From positions 248,001 to 312,000 of the forward strand of contig NZ_PGFQ01000001.1 of NCBI RefSeq assembly GCF_029870955.1: a DNA stretch of 64,000 bases. Reading direction: 5' to 3'. Below are positions 1 through 10,398 of the stretch, piece after piece. How positions within the stretch are numbered: position 1 is the first letter of the stretch; each line of letters starts with the position of its first letter. This DNA comes from Sulfitobacter faviae (GTDB lineage: Bacteria > Pseudomonadota > Alphaproteobacteria > Rhodobacterales > Rhodobacteraceae). The position numbers and the translations under genes were made by a program. The notes beneath the pieces were generated by a model that saw nothing but the letters and a program-made list of their open reading frames with translations, was not told where the DNA came from and made no database searches.

Positions 1-211
1 GGTGCGTTTGAGTTAGAAATGTGAGGTCAACCTTGGCAGCAGGGTCGAAACATTATCAGGCTCGTGTGTTACAGCTTGAAGACACTATAGCACAGAATCA
101 CGCCTTTCGGAAGCGCCCCCGAGCCGCCATCGGCGGTTTCCCGGTCAATTCAGCGGGTTAACACCTAAAGTTGAGGTCACAGAGGCGCAACAAAGCGCGA
201 ATCGCCGTGCC

Positions 212-547
212 TTAGCCGCCCTCGCCCGGTTTTTCCGAGAAGAGCTCCATCTTGCCCTCTTTGCCATCCATCTCTTCCGCTTCGGGCAGCGGGTCTTTCT
301 TGGTGATGATGACAGGCCAAAGTTCGGAATACTTGCGGTTGAACTCCACCCATTTCTCCATATCCGGCTCGGTGTCCGGACGGATCGCATCGGCGGGGCA
401 CTCAGGCTCGCAAACGCCGCAATCGATGCATTCATCGGGGTGGATCACCAGCATGTTCTCGCCTTCATAGAAGCAGTCCACCGGGCACACTTCGACGCAG
501 TCGGTGTATTTGCAAGCGATGCAGGCGTCATTCACAATATAGGTCAT
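212..547 (-). CDS. fdxA: 7Fe ferredoxin FdxA
   Basis: A 111-residue bacterial ferredoxin that carries electrons in the cytoplasm. The N-terminal half has the seven-iron pattern: Cys9, Cys17 and Cys50 fit a [3Fe-4S] cluster, and Cys21, Cys40, Cys43 and Cys46 fit a [4Fe-4S] cluster, with CVEVCP and [12 protein letters not shown] as landmarks. The C-terminal 50 residues are the charged extension usual for the alphaproteobacterial form, ending in a Gly/Glu-rich tail. The ATG start sits directly before the conserved TYIV beginning. It lies 51 bases downstream of the S4 protein gene on the same strand and could be co-transcribed with it. The redox partner is not evident from the context. Confidence 0.95.
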   Translation of the reverse strand: MTYIVNDACIACKYTDCVEVCPVDCFYEGENMLVIHPDECIDCGVCEPECPADAIRPDTEPDMEKWVEFNRKYSELWPVIITKKDPLPEAEEMDGKEGKMELFSEKPGEGG

Positions 548-598
548 GCGGAAACTCTGGCTGGATATGTGAGGGACTAGCTAAACCGGAGCGCGGGA

Positions 599-982
599 TC
601 ATTCAAGGTGGCGCGCCTTAGAAAGATCAAGCTGCCTGCGGTCGCGCTTGGTCGGGCGGCCCTTTCCCTCAAAACCGGGATTTTCGGGCTGTCTGTCCTT
701 TGATTTGGGCTGCGGCGGGGACAGATCGGTGTAGAGCGTCTGCGCTTCGGGGGCCGGGCCGCGGCGATGGCCGATCGCCTCGATGCGGATCACCCGCACA
801 TGGTTGCCTTGCGGAAAGGTTAGCACATCGCCGGGGCCGACGTTGCTGGCGCGTTTCTGCGTCGGCGTGCCGTTGATCCGAACCGCGCCGCCCGCCACCT
901 GCGCGGCAGCGAGCGAACGGGTCTTGAAAAAGCGGGCGTGCCACAGCCATTTGTCCAGCCGCAGTTTCGCGCCCGCCTCCAC
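599..982 (-). CDS. hslR: S4 domain RNA-binding protein (Hsp15-like)
   Basis: A 127-residue protein with an S4 RNA-binding domain at about residues 7-65 (RLDKWLWHARFFKTRS is the start of the fold) and a basic, disordered tail. The family includes Hsp15, which binds stalled 50S subunits carrying nascent chains. The start is a GTG that follows immediately after the TAA stop of the helicase gene (bases 983-985), so translation is probably coupled. In alphaproteobacteria this small S4 gene regularly follows the Suv3-like helicase and precedes fdxA, as here. Function is assigned from the fold; ribosome recycling in this organism is inference. Confidence 0.85.
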   Translation of the reverse strand: MEAGAKLRLDKWLWHARFFKTRSLAAAQVAGGAVRINGTPTQKRASNVGPGDVLTFPQGNHVRVIRIEAIGHRRGPAPEAQTLYTDLSPPQPKSKDRQPENPGFEGKGRPTKRDRRQLDLSKARHLE

Positions 983-3966
983 TTACTTGTCGTCCTTCAG
1001 CCCCATCAGCGCGGCGGCAAAGGGGTTGTCAGGGTCGATCTGCTTTTCCTTGCGCGGAGGACGGGCCGAGAAGTTCTGCGACTTGCCGCCTTTGTCACCG
1101 CCGGGCTTGCGCCCCTTGCCCTTGGCAGGTTTGCCACGCGGCTTGCCCTGCCCTTGGTTGCGATCCCCGCCGCGACGGTTGCCACCGCCATTGCCACGCG
1201 GGCTCCGGGCCCATGTGAAGATGTAATAGGTCTCCATCTCCGGCCCGGCGACATCGGCGTCGGGCGCGGTGCCCTGCGGGATTTCTTCCGCTGGCACTTC
1301 GGGGATGTTGGTGTCGACCTCAGGCTCTTCGGAGGCCACATCGGCCATGGGCGCGATGCCATCGTCGGGCATCTGCGCCACATCCGCAGGGCGGTCATCG
1401 GGGTTAGTCTCATCCGAAGGGGTTTCGATGATACCGCCTGCAGGTTCATCGGCGGCGACATCCATGATCGGCTTGTCGGCCGCGTCGTCACCGGGCAGAT
1501 CGCTGTCAATTTTCTCGGGCACCACGGTATCGGCGGAGGGGGCCATCGCGTCATGGCTGCCGTCTTTGGGCATCACCACATCGACGGGTTTCACCTTGGT
1601 CCGCTCATCCTTCTCGGCCTTGTAGCCCAGACCTTCCATCAGGTCGGCGAATTGCTCAAGCGTCATGCCGGTGATCGACAGCATGTCAGGCTTGGCCTCG
1701 AACCCACCGCGCGAATCTTCGGCCCGCAGCATATCGGCGAGACGTTCCAGCATGTCGATGCGGATCGCGCGTTTGCCGGCGTTGCGGTAGCCCGACATGG
1801 TGTCGGCCCCGGCGGGTGCCTCGGCTTCAACCGGAATGGTCACCAGACCGGGAGGGGGGATTCAGGGAATTCGTTCAGCCCTTTGGCCAGCGACCAGAGC
1901 ACCAGACGCAACCGCGTCGGCGCGGGTTTGAGCATTAGCGGCATAAAGATGGTAAACTGGCCGAACCGGATGCCATGTTTGCGCAGCGCACCGCGGGCGT
2001 CTTGATCCAGCGCCTTCACATCCTCGGCCACTTGGGCGCGGGGCAGAATGCCGAAATTCTCAACCAGTTGGAAGGCAAAGCCACGGGCCAGCCCAGTCAA
2101 CGTGTCATCCTTGCTCAGCCCCAGAAGCGGCTCGAACAGGGCCGCGACCTTGCGGTCGATGAAGTGCTGGAGGCGGCGTTTCACCTTCTCGGCCACTTCA
2201 GGCCCGGCGATATCGTCGACAAAGACTTCGACCTGCGGCTTCAGCGCGTCGCTGCCAGCGGTCAGTTTGCCCACCGCAGCGCTGCCCCACATGAGGCCGC
2301 CCTGTTCGGTGAAGTCAATCTCGGTGTCCGGGGCGTTGTAGAACCGGTCGGCGCGCAGATGGAACTGCGGAGCCAAGGCCTGCAATGCGGCGGTTTTCAC
2401 CGTTTTGTCTTCAGCCGCACCCGCGCCCTTGTCCACCCGAAAGCGGAACCCGTCCAGCTTGCCTACAAATTCACCTTCAACGGTGACTTCACCGGTCTCG
2501 TTTACATCGGCCACCATGGCTTCCTTCTGTCCAAGCCGGCGCAGCAATACACTTGTGCGCCGATCTACAAATCTTTGAGTCAAACGCTCATGCAGAGCGT
2601 CCGACAAGCGGTCTTCTACGACACGCGTCGTGTCGCGCCAATGGCTTTCGTCCTTTGTCCAGCCCTTGCGCTGCGCAACGTAGGTCCATGTGCGAATAAA
2701 CGCGAGTCGTTTGGACAACGCATCAATGTCGCCATCGGTTCGATCAATTCGTTTGATTTGTCGTGCGAGCCAATCATCGGGGATATATCCGCGCTGGTGC
2801 AGATCGTTGAAAATGGTCTCGAGCAGCCCCGCATGTTCCGCATGGCTGATGCCGCGGAAATCGGGAATGCGGCAGACATCCCACAGGAGCCGCACCGAAG
2901 CGCCATCCGTGGCCCGGGCAAACACCTCATCCACCTGCGCCAGCGCCTTGAGTGCCCTCAGATCGTCGGATTCCCGCGCCCTGACCAGCCGCTCGTCTTC
3001 GGGCGGCATTTCCAAGGTCCTGATCAGGCGGTCAATGCTGCCGAATTGCAAAGCGTGGTTGCGCCAGTTGATCTTGTTCTGCGGGGTAAAGTTGTGATCC
3101 ATGATCGCGCGGGCAACGTGATCGTCCAGCGCAGGCGCGTCCCCGGTGGTGCCAAAGGTGCCAGATTTGAACCCGCGCCCTGCCCGGCCCGCGATCTGCG
3201 CCAGTTCATTCGGGGCCAAGGGCCGCATCCGCCGCCCGTCGAATTTGCTGAGCGCCGAGAAGGCCACATGATCGACGTCAAGGTTCAACCCCATGCCGAT
3301 GGCATCGGTGGCGACCAGATAGTCGACCTCTCCGTTCTGATACATCGCCACCTGCGCGTTGCGCGTGCGCGGAGAGAGTGCGCCCATAACCACCGCCGCA
3401 CCGCCCTTTTGGCGGCGGATGAGCTCGGCGATGGCATATACATTCTCAACCGAAAAGCCGACGATTGCGCTGCGCGGCTTCATCCTGCTTATCTTTTTCT
3501 GACCTGCATAGATCAATTCGCTCATCCGGTCGCGGCGCATGAAATCGACCCCCGGAACCAGCGCCGCGATGGTGCCGCGCATGGTGTCGGCCCCCATGAA
3601 CAGCGTCTCATGCAGGCCCCGCGCGCGCAGCAGACGGTCGGTAAAGACATGGCCACGCTCGGGATCGGCGCAGAGCTGGATCTCGTCGATGGCCACGAAA
3701 TCCGCACCCATCTCCTGCGGCATCGCCTCGACAGTGCACACCCAATACTGCGTGCGCGGTGGCACGATCCGCTCTTCGCCCGTGACCAGCGCCACCACCG
3801 AGGGACCGCGCGCCTTGACGATCCGGTCATATACCTCACGCGCCAAAAGCCGCAGCGGCAGGCCGATTACCCCGGTCCGATGGGCCAGCATCCGTTCGAT
3901 TGCATAGGTCGTCTTGCCGGTATTTGTCGGGCCGAGAACGGCCACGACGCGCTTGTTGCCTGCCAC
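983..3966 (-). CDS. Suv3-like DEAD/H helicase, interrupted by a one-base shift
   Basis: A superfamily 2 helicase related to mitochondrial Suv3. Walker A is GPTNTGKTT at residues 12-20, the DEIQ box is at 94-97 and motif VI (QIAGRAGRG) at 257-265. The first frame stops at 1840 after 708 residues. The C-terminal part (GYRNAGKRAIRIDMLERLAD, then a long acidic and a Gly/Arg/Lys-rich tail) continues in another frame from 1843. The shift maps to a run of six G at 1853-1858 (C on the coding strand). One extra base gives a continuous 994-residue protein with the usual domain order of this family. A GTG overlapping the TGA could re-initiate, but a homopolymer undercall is more likely. An RNA remodelling role is inferred from the family. 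Confidence 0.85.
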
Positions 3967-3981
3967 CTGTCTATCCTTGAA

Positions 3982-4539
3982 TTAAAGCTCGCGCCCGATG
4001 CCGTCCCGGCGCAGCCCTTCAAGGGCCGCGCGGGCGTCTTCGTGATGCGGGTTGAGGGCGAGCGTCTTGCGGTAAAGTGCGGCCGCGCGGCCCAGATCTC
4101 CGAACTCCTGTATCATCACGGCAAGGCCGAAGATCGCATTGTAATTGTCGGGGTTCAGCGCCAGCGTCCGCTCTAGATCATCCAGCGCGGGGCCATAGAG
4201 ATCGGCCCCGTAATAGGCCTGCGCCCGGGCATGGAACCCTTCGGCGAATCCGGGGGCGTGATCGGTCAGCGCGGTCAAATGCTCGATCGCCAAACGTGCA
4301 TCGCCATCCGCCATCGCCTCCCGCCCCCGCGTCAGCAGCAAATCCATCGCAGCCGAACCGGAGCGCTGCCAATGCGCCTCGATCTCATGGGCGATTCTGG
4401 GGGCCTCCTCCGCCGGGGCCTCGCGCAGCTTTTGCATCAGCTCGGGCGGGGCCTTCTCGGCCACGGCCATGCCCGCAAGCAACACAAAGCTACCAACTGC
4501 CGCAACGGTATGTTTGAGGTTGACGGGTATGATGCGCAT
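3982..4539 (-). CDS. secreted tetratricopeptide repeat protein
   Basis: A 185-residue protein with an N-terminal signal peptide (hydrophobic stretch at about 8-25, cleavage likely after AVAE) followed by about three TPR units. Repeats such as GPALDDLERTLALNPDN and GRAAALYRKTLALNPHH have the typical spacing and the Asn-Pro turn. The ATG at 4539 was chosen because the frame upstream is Arg-rich and unlike protein, whereas the signal peptide begins right here. It is 15 bases upstream of the helicase start on the same strand and divergent from the SCP2 gene. TPR proteins act as protein-interaction scaffolds; the partner is unknown. Confidence 0.8.
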   Translation of the reverse strand: MRIIPVNLKHTVAAVGSFVLLAGMAVAEKAPPELMQKLREAPAEEAPRIAHEIEAHWQRSGSAAMDLLLTRGREAMADGDARLAIEHLTALTDHAPGFAEGFHARAQAYYGADLYGPALDDLERTLALNPDNYNAIFGLAVMIQEFGDLGRAAALYRKTLALNPHHEDARAALEGLRRDGIGREL

Positions 4540-4613
4540 AACAAAACTGAATGTAACAGGCTGCCGCCGCAATTCCAGACGTAGCGGGGCCAAATGCCAA
4601 AAAAGGGCGAGCG

Positions 4614-4904
4614 ATGAGCGATATTGTGAACGAAGCGGTAGTGGTGCTGAACGAAAAGCTGGCCGGCAGCGATTTTGACGGCACGGCCAAGTTCGACATC
4701 GAAGGTGAAGGCACCGTGATGATGGACGAAAACGGCGCCCGCGCGGCGGACGAAGAGGCCGACGTGACGCTGAGCGCGGATGCCGAAACCTTCCAGTCCA
4801 TCCTCGAAGGCGACACCAACCCCACATCCGCATTCATGACCGGCAAGCTCAAGATCGACGGCGACATGGGCATGGCGATGAAGCTCGCCGCTGTTCTCGG
4901 CTGA
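4614..4904 (+). CDS. SCP2 sterol-binding domain protein
   Basis: A 96-residue single-domain SCP2-like protein. The whole length is the fold: an amphipathic N-terminal helix, then strands including DVTLSADAETFQSILEG and the closing motif TGKLKIDGDMGMAMKLA, which is the family signature. It likely binds a hydrophobic ligand in the cytoplasm. A purine-rich site (gggcgagcg) lies just before the ATG. Its TGA overlaps the next ATG in TGATG, so it is translationally coupled to the downstream lysophospholipase-like hydrolase, a pairing that suggests lipid handling (inference). Confidence 0.9.
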   Translation: MSDIVNEAVVVLNEKLAGSDFDGTAKFDIEGEGTVMMDENGARAADEEADVTLSADAETFQSILEGDTNPTSAFMTGKLKIDGDMGMAMKLAAVLG

Positions 4905-5851
4905 TGCATCTGGACCCGGCCCCGCTCTACACCGATATCGCCCCCGGCCCCGATGGGGGCCAAGCCCATTGGGCTGAGACATCGGATGGCAAGCGGATCA
5001 GGCTGGGTCATTGGCCCTGCGCAGGCGCGCGGGGCACGGTGCTGCTCTTCCCGGGGCGGACTGAATATATCGAAAAATACGGGCTTTGCGCCGCCGATTT
5101 CGCGCGGCGCGGCCTTGCCACCATGGCGATCGACTGGCGCGGTCAGGGTCTGTCGGACCGGCTGTTGCCAGATACCCGCATCGGCCATGTGGATGTGTTC
5201 AGCGACTATCAAAAAGACGTTGCCGCCATGCTGCGCGCCGCGCGCAGCCTGAACCTGCCGCGCCCCTATTTCCTGCTGGCCCATTCCATGGGCGGCTGCA
5301 TCGGCCTGCGTGCCGTGATGGAAGGGCTGCCGGTGCAGGCCGTCGCCTTCACCGGCCCGATGTGGGGCATCTATGTCGTCCCGCATCTGCGCGCGCTGGC
5401 GTGGTCCTTGGCGCAATTCATGCCCCGCGTCGGACAGGGCCACCGCTTGCCGCCGGGCACCAAGATCGAAGCCTACCCTGCCATCGCCCCTTTCGAGGAC
5501 AACCTGCTGACCACCGATCCGCAGATGTACGACATGATGCGCGATCAACTGGCCGCCCACCCGGAGCTAAGCCTCGGCGGCCCGAGCTTCGTCTGGCTGC
5601 GCGAGGCACTGGCCGAGACGAAACACCTCGCCGGACGCTCCGCGCCCAACATTCCCTGTATCACCTACCTTGGCAGCAACGAGCGTATCGTCGCCACCGA
5701 CCGCGTCCACAAGCGCATGGCGCAGTGGAAAGGCGGGCGGCTTGAGATCGTACCGGGCGGCGAGCATGAGGTGCTGTTGGAGAGGCCCGAGTTGCGCAAG
5801 CCGATCTTCGACGGGCTGGAAAAGCTCTATCTGGGCAATATCACCGGTTAA
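4904..5851 (+). CDS. alpha/beta hydrolase, lysophospholipase-like
   Basis: A 315-residue serine hydrolase of the PldB/monoglyceride lipase type. The nucleophile elbow is AHSMGG around residue 128, preceded by an oxyanion segment FPGRTEYIEKYG and the block DWRGQGLSDR. The catalytic His is probably in GGEHEVLLE near residue 287, and an Asp lies in NERIVATDRV. There is no signal peptide, so it acts in the cytoplasm or at the inner membrane face. It overlaps the SCP2 gene by one base (TGATG). The substrate is probably a monoacyl lipid, but the sequence alone does not show which. Confidence 0.88.
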   Translation: MHLDPAPLYTDIAPGPDGGQAHWAETSDGKRIRLGHWPCAGARGTVLLFPGRTEYIEKYGLCAADFARRGLATMAIDWRGQGLSDRLLPDTRIGHVDVFSDYQKDVAAMLRAARSLNLPRPYFLLAHSMGGCIGLRAVMEGLPVQAVAFTGPMWGIYVVPHLRALAWSLAQFMPRVGQGHRLPPGTKIEAYPAIAPFEDNLLTTDPQMYDMMRDQLAAHPELSLGGPSFVWLREALAETKHLAGRSAPNIPCITYLGSNERIVATDRVHKRMAQWKGGRLEIVPGGEHEVLLERPELRKPIFDGLEKLYLGNITG

Positions 5852-5921
5852 CCCCGCGCCTTAACCCCGCGCCCGCGTCATTTTCCTGTGCAATCGGCCC
5901 GCGCCGCCTAGATTGCTTGGG

Positions 5922-6926
5922 ATGACACGCGACCCCGTCCTCAGCTTCACCGAAAACGGCATCTACTGCGCCGCTGGTGACTTCTACATCGACCCTTGGC
6001 GCCCCGTCGCCCGGGCGCTGATCACCCATGGCCACGCCGACCATGCCCGTGACGGCATGGGCAGCTATCTGGCTACCCATGCCGCGCTCCCGGTGATGCG
6101 CCACCGGTTGGGCGAGATCGCCATCGAGGGCATCGCCTATGGCGAGACGCGCCAGATCGGCGGGGCCACGGTCTCTTTCCACCCCGCGGGCCATGTCCCC
6201 GGCAGCGCGCAGATCCGGGTGGAGGTCGGTGGCGAGGTCTGGGTTGCCTCGGGTGACTACAAGGTGATCGACGATGGCATGTCCGAGGCTTTCGAGCCGG
6301 TCCGCTGCCACCATTTCATTACTGAGAGCACCTTTGGCCTGCCGGTCTTCCGCTGGGCCCCACAGGCCGAGGTGGCCGCACAGATCAACGACTGGTGGGC
6401 GAGCTGCAAGGCGGCGGGCAAGACTGCCTTCCTCGGGGCCTATTCGCTGGGCAAAGCACAGCGGCTCCTGTCGATGCTCGACTCCGAAATCGGGCCGATC
6501 CTGACCCATACGGCGGTGGAGAACACCAACGAGGTGCTGCGCGGCCAAGGCATCGCGCTACCCGAGACCACGCTGGTCACGCCCGAACTGGCGCCTAAAG
6601 AACATCCCGGCGCGCTGGTGCTGGCCCCGCCCTCGGCACTTGGCAGCCAATGGGCGCGGCGGTTCGGCGCGCAGGAGAGCGCCTTCGCCTCGGGCTGGAT
6701 GACGCTGCGCGGGGTGCGCAGGCGGCGTGCGGGGGACCGGGGGTTTGTCATTTCGGACCATGCGGATTGGCATGGGCTGCTCTGGGCGATCCGCGAGACC
6801 GGGGCGGAAAACATATATGTCACGCATGGTTACACGGATATCTTCACGCGATACCTGAACGATCAGGGCTGGAACGCCGAAGTCGTGCCCACCCAGTTCG
6901 AAGGCGACGGGGGCGACAGCGAATGA
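5922..6926 (+). CDS. ligase-associated DNA exonuclease (MBL fold)
   Basis: A 334-residue metallo-beta-lactamase/beta-CASP nuclease. Metal ligands are in THGHADHARDG near residue 32, in the HVPGSAQ segment and in SDHADWHG near the C-terminus. This family works with the ATP-dependent ligase encoded next to it in bacterial DNA damage repair. The ATG at 5922 is preferred to an upstream in-frame TTG at 5913 because homologues begin near this point. Its stop overlaps the ligase start (ATGA), showing a coupled operon. The nuclease polarity and substrate are known only from the family. Confidence 0.9.
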   Translation: MTRDPVLSFTENGIYCAAGDFYIDPWRPVARALITHGHADHARDGMGSYLATHAALPVMRHRLGEIAIEGIAYGETRQIGGATVSFHPAGHVPGSAQIRVEVGGEVWVASGDYKVIDDGMSEAFEPVRCHHFITESTFGLPVFRWAPQAEVAAQINDWWASCKAAGKTAFLGAYSLGKAQRLLSMLDSEIGPILTHTAVENTNEVLRGQGIALPETTLVTPELAPKEHPGALVLAPPSALGSQWARRFGAQESAFASGWMTLRGVRRRRAGDRGFVISDHADWHGLLWAIRETGAENIYVTHGYTDIFTRYLNDQGWNAEVVPTQFEGDGGDSE

Positions 6927-8521
6927 AGGATTTTGCCGCGCTTTTCAACGCCGTCGACCAGACCACCAAGACCACGGTGAAAGTGGCCGCGCTGGCCGAA
7001 TATTTCACTACGGCCGCCGAGGGTGACCGCCTCTGGACCGTCGCGCTCTTCTCGGGCCGCCGCCCGAAACGCGCCGTGACAATCACGCGCCTGCGCGAAT
7101 GGGCTTCCGAGGCCTCCGGCGTGCCGCTGTGGCTTTTCGAGGATAGCTACGCCATCGTCGGCGATCTGGCCGAGACCATCGCGCTGGTCCTGCCACCGGT
7201 GGAGAGCGAGGACACCGGCACGCTCACCTCGTGGATCAACGCCCTGCGCGGGTTGAAAGACGTCGACGACGCCGCGCGCAAGGAATTCGTGCTGTCGGCG
7301 TGGCAGCAACTCGGCGGCACCGAACGGTTCCTCTTTAACAAGCTCATCACCGGCGGCTTTCGCATCGGCATCAGCCAGAAGCTGATGACCCGCGCCCTCT
7401 CGCGCGCCACCGGGCGGCCCGAGGCGGAGATGGCGCACCGTCTGATGGGCAATTGGCACCCCGACGACGTCACATGGCACAGCCTGATCGAGGCCGAAGA
7501 CGCCAGCGCCGACGCCTCGCGCCCCTACCCCTTCTACCTCGCCTATGCGCTGGAGGACGGGCCGGAAGGCTTGGGCGAACCTGAGGACTGGCGGGCGGAG
7601 TGGAAATGGGACGGCATCCGGGGCCAGCTCATCCTGCGCGACGGCGACTATTTCGTCTGGTCGCGCGGCGAGGAGTTGATGACGGACCGTTTCCCCGAAT
7701 TGGCCCGCGCCGCCGATCACCTGCCCCCGGGCACGGTGCTCGACGGCGAATTGCTGGTATGGCAGGCGGGCGCGGAATTCCCCTCCTCCTTCAATGCTTT
7801 GCAAGCCCGCATCGGACGCAAAACGGTGCCGAAGAAGCTGCTGACGGAAGCCCCTGTCGTGCTGCACGCCTACGACCTGCTGGAATGGCAGGGCGAAGAC
7901 ATCCGCGACCGCCCCTTTGCCGAGCGCCGCGCCCTGCTGGAAGAGGCCGCCGCCGATCTGTCTGAAGACGCACCCGTGCGCCTCTCGCCCCAACACCAGT
8001 TCACCGACTGGGCCGAATTGGCCACCCTGCGCGAAACGGCGCGTGAGGCGCAGGCCGAGGGGCTGATGCTGAAACGCGCGGACAGCCCCTATCTTTCGGG
8101 CCGCAAGAAGGGCGACTGGTGGAAATGGAAGCTCGACCCGCTGACCATCGACGCGGTGATGATCTACGCGCAATCAGGCTCGGGCCGCCGCGCGAACCTC
8201 TTTACCGATTTCACCTTCGCGGTCTGGAACGGCAACGATCTGGTGCCCTTCACCAAGGCCTACTCCGGCCTCACCGATGCCGAGTTCCGCCAGATCACCG
8301 CATGGGTGCGCAAGAACACGCAGCAGCGCTTCGGCCCCGTGCGGCAGGTTACGCCGCACCACGTCTTCGAGATCGCCTTCGAGGGCATCCAGCCCAGCCC
8401 GCGCCATAAATCCGGCGTCGCCCTGCGCTTTCCGCGGATGCTGCGCTGGCGCAAGGACAAGCCCCTGCAAGAGGCCAACACCCTCGACGATCTGAAAGAA
8501 ATGCTGCGCATCTACGGATAG
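6923..8521 (+). CDS. ATP-dependent DNA ligase (cisplatin damage response type)
   Basis: A 532-residue ATP-dependent DNA ligase. The adenylation motif I is EWKWDGIRG with Lys228 as the nucleotidyl acceptor. Further nucleotidyltransferase motifs are [20 protein letters not shown] and WWKWKLDP. Residues 1-200 form the DNA-binding domain and about 430-532 the OB fold. It supplements the NAD-dependent replicative ligase. In many alphaproteobacteria the exonuclease and ligase are followed by an Lhr-like helicase and a PdeM phosphoesterase. Here the next gene is pepF, 56 bases on, and the two usual partners are absent from the window. Confidence 0.93.
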   Translation: MKDFAALFNAVDQTTKTTVKVAALAEYFTTAAEGDRLWTVALFSGRRPKRAVTITRLREWASEASGVPLWLFEDSYAIVGDLAETIALVLPPVESEDTGTLTSWINALRGLKDVDDAARKEFVLSAWQQLGGTERFLFNKLITGGFRIGISQKLMTRALSRATGRPEAEMAHRLMGNWHPDDVTWHSLIEAEDASADASRPYPFYLAYALEDGPEGLGEPEDWRAEWKWDGIRGQLILRDGDYFVWSRGEELMTDRFPELARAADHLPPGTVLDGELLVWQAGAEFPSSFNALQARIGRKTVPKKLLTEAPVVLHAYDLLEWQGEDIRDRPFAERRALLEEAAADLSEDAPVRLSPQHQFTDWAELATLRETAREAQAEGLMLKRADSPYLSGRKKGDWWKWKLDPLTIDAVMIYAQSGSGRRANLFTDFTFAVWNGNDLVPFTKAYSGLTDAEFRQITAWVRKNTQQRFGPVRQVTPHHVFEIAFEGIQPSPRHKSGVALRFPRMLRWRKDKPLQEANTLDDLKEMLRIYG

Positions 8522-8577
8522 GTTGTTCCGGCCCGCCCGGAGGCATAGATGTGACGAAACGCAAATGAGGTACACCG

Positions 8578-10398
8578 ATGTTTCAGCTTCCCTTCCCGCT
8601 TCACGATGCCAACGCCAGCGCCGGGGGCAAAGACCTTGGCGATCTGCCGGAATGGGATCTGAGCGATCTCTACACCAGTGAAGACGCGCCCGAATTGAAA
8701 CGCGACCTCGACTGGCTGGAGGAAGCCTGCGCCAGCTTCGCCGCCGATTACGAAGGCAATCTGGCCACGCTGGATGCCAAGGGTCTGCTCGACTGCGTGC
8801 TGCGCAACGAGAAAATCAATCAGGTCGCCGGGCGCATCATGTCCTTCGCGGGCCTACGCTACTACCAGCAGACCACCGACGCGGGCCGGGCCAAGTTCAT
8901 GTCCGACATGCAGGAGAAAATCACAGACTACACCACGCCGCTGGTCTTCTTCACGCTGGAGCTCAACAAGCTGCCCGACGATCACCTCGCCAAACTGCTG
9001 GATGAGAACCCCGACCTCGCGCGCTACAAGCCCGTCTTCGACCGCATCCGCGCGATGAAGCCCTACCAACTGTCGGACGAGATGGAGAAGTTCCTGCATG
9101 ACCTTGGCGTCGTCGGCGACGCATGGGAGCGGATGTTCGACGAGACCATCGCCGGGCTGGAGTTCGAGGTCGATGGCGAGACGCTCAACATCGAAGGCAC
9201 GCTGAACCTGCTGACCGACCCCGACCGCGCCAAGCGCGAGGCGGGTGCGCGGGAACTGGCCAATGTGCTGGGCCGCAACATCCGCACCTTCGCCCGGGTG
9301 CACAACACGCAAGTGAAGGAGAAAGAGGTCATCGACCGCTGGCGCGGTATGGAGACGCCGCAGACGGGCCGTCACCTCAGCAACCACGTGGAGCCCGAGG
9401 TCGTCGAGGCGCTGCGTAACGCGGTGGTCGAAGCCTATCCGAAGCTGAGCCACCGGTATTATGAGCTCAAGCGCAAGTGGCTGGGCCTTGACGTGATGCA
9501 GGTCTGGGACCGCAACGCGCCGCTGCCGATGGAAGACCCCAAGGTGGTCGACTGGGCACAGGCCGAAGCGACCGTGATGGAGGCCTACAACGCCTTCGAT
9601 CCGCGCATGGGCGAATTGGCCAAGCCGTTCTTTACCAAGGGCTGGATCGACGCGGGCGTGAAGCCGGGCAAGGCGCCCGGGGCCTTCGCGCATCCCACCG
9701 TGACGGACGTGCACCCCTACGTGATGCTGAACTACCTCGGCAAACCGCGCGACGTGATGACGCTCGCGCATGAGCTGGGCCACGGCGTGCACCAGGTGCT
9801 GGCCGCCGATCAGGGCGAAATGCTGTCTTCAACGCCGCTGACACTGGCCGAAACCGCTTCGGTCTTCGGCGAGATGCTGACCTTCCGCAAGATGCTCGAC
9901 AAGGCCCAGACCCAAGCCGAGCGCAAGGTGCTGCTGGCCGGCAAGGTCGAGGACATGATCAACACGGTCGTGCGCCAGATCGCCTTTTATGACTTCGAGT
10001 GCAAACTGCACGAAGCGCGCCGCGGCGGGGAGCTGACACCCGACGACATCAACGCGCTGTGGATGAGCGTTCAGGCCGAGAGCCTCGGGCCGGCATTCGA
10101 GTACATGGAGGGCTACGAGACCTTCTGGGCCTATATCCCGCATTTCGTGCATTCGCCCTTCTACGTCTATGCCTATGCCTTTGGCGACGGCCTCGTGAAC
10201 GCGCTCTACGCTGTCTACGCGGAAGGCGAAGAAGGCTTTGAAGAGAAGTATTTCGACATGCTGAAAGCGGGCGGATCGAAGCACCACAAAGAACTGCTCG
10301 CCCCCTTTGGCCTTGATGCCAGCGACCCGGCATTCTGGGACAAGGGCCTGTCGATGATCTCTGACATGATCGACGAATTGGAAGCGATGGAGGACTGA
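8578..10398 (+). CDS. pepF: M3 family oligoendopeptidase F
   Basis: A 606-residue cytoplasmic zinc metallopeptidase that cleaves short peptides. The zinc site is HELGH at residues 398-402, with the third ligand expected in the ETASVFGE segment about 25 residues later. An all-helical N-terminal half precedes the catalytic domain, as in PepF/Thimet enzymes. Length fits the family. It starts 56 bases after the ligase stop, and its TGA overlaps the ATG of the next small gene (TGATG). Confidence 0.95.
   Translation: MFQLPFPLHDANASAGGKDLGDLPEWDLSDLYTSEDAPELKRDLDWLEEACASFAADYEGNLATLDAKGLLDCVLRNEKINQVAGRIMSFAGLRYYQQTTDAGRAKFMSDMQEKITDYTTPLVFFTLELNKLPDDHLAKLLDENPDLARYKPVFDRIRAMKPYQLSDEMEKFLHDLGVVGDAWERMFDETIAGLEFEVDGETLNIEGTLNLLTDPDRAKREAGARELANVLGRNIRTFARVHNTQVKEKEVIDRWRGMETPQTGRHLSNHVEPEVVEALRNAVVEAYPKLSHRYYELKRKWLGLDVMQVWDRNAPLPMEDPKVVDWAQAEATVMEAYNAFDPRMGELAKPFFTKGWIDAGVKPGKAPGAFAHPTVTDVHPYVMLNYLGKPRDVMTLAHELGHGVHQVLAADQGEMLSSTPLTLAETASVFGEMLTFRKMLDKAQTQAERKVLLAGKVEDMINTVVRQIAFYDFECKLHEARRGGELTPDDINALWMSVQAESLGPAFEYMEGYETFWAYIPHFVHSPFYVYAYAFGDGLVNALYAVYAEGEEGFEEKYFDMLKAGGSKHHKELLAPFGLDASDPAFWDKGLSMISDMIDELEAMED

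Noticed and set aside
124-136. CCGCC-atc-GGCGG hairpin followed by TTT near the left edge
   Set aside because: Short stem and unknown upstream gene; not enough to call a terminator.
1975-4176. 733-codon open frame on the plus strand opposite the helicase
   Set aside because: It mirrors a GC-rich gene with clear helicase motifs on the other strand and has no protein-like pattern or ribosome site.
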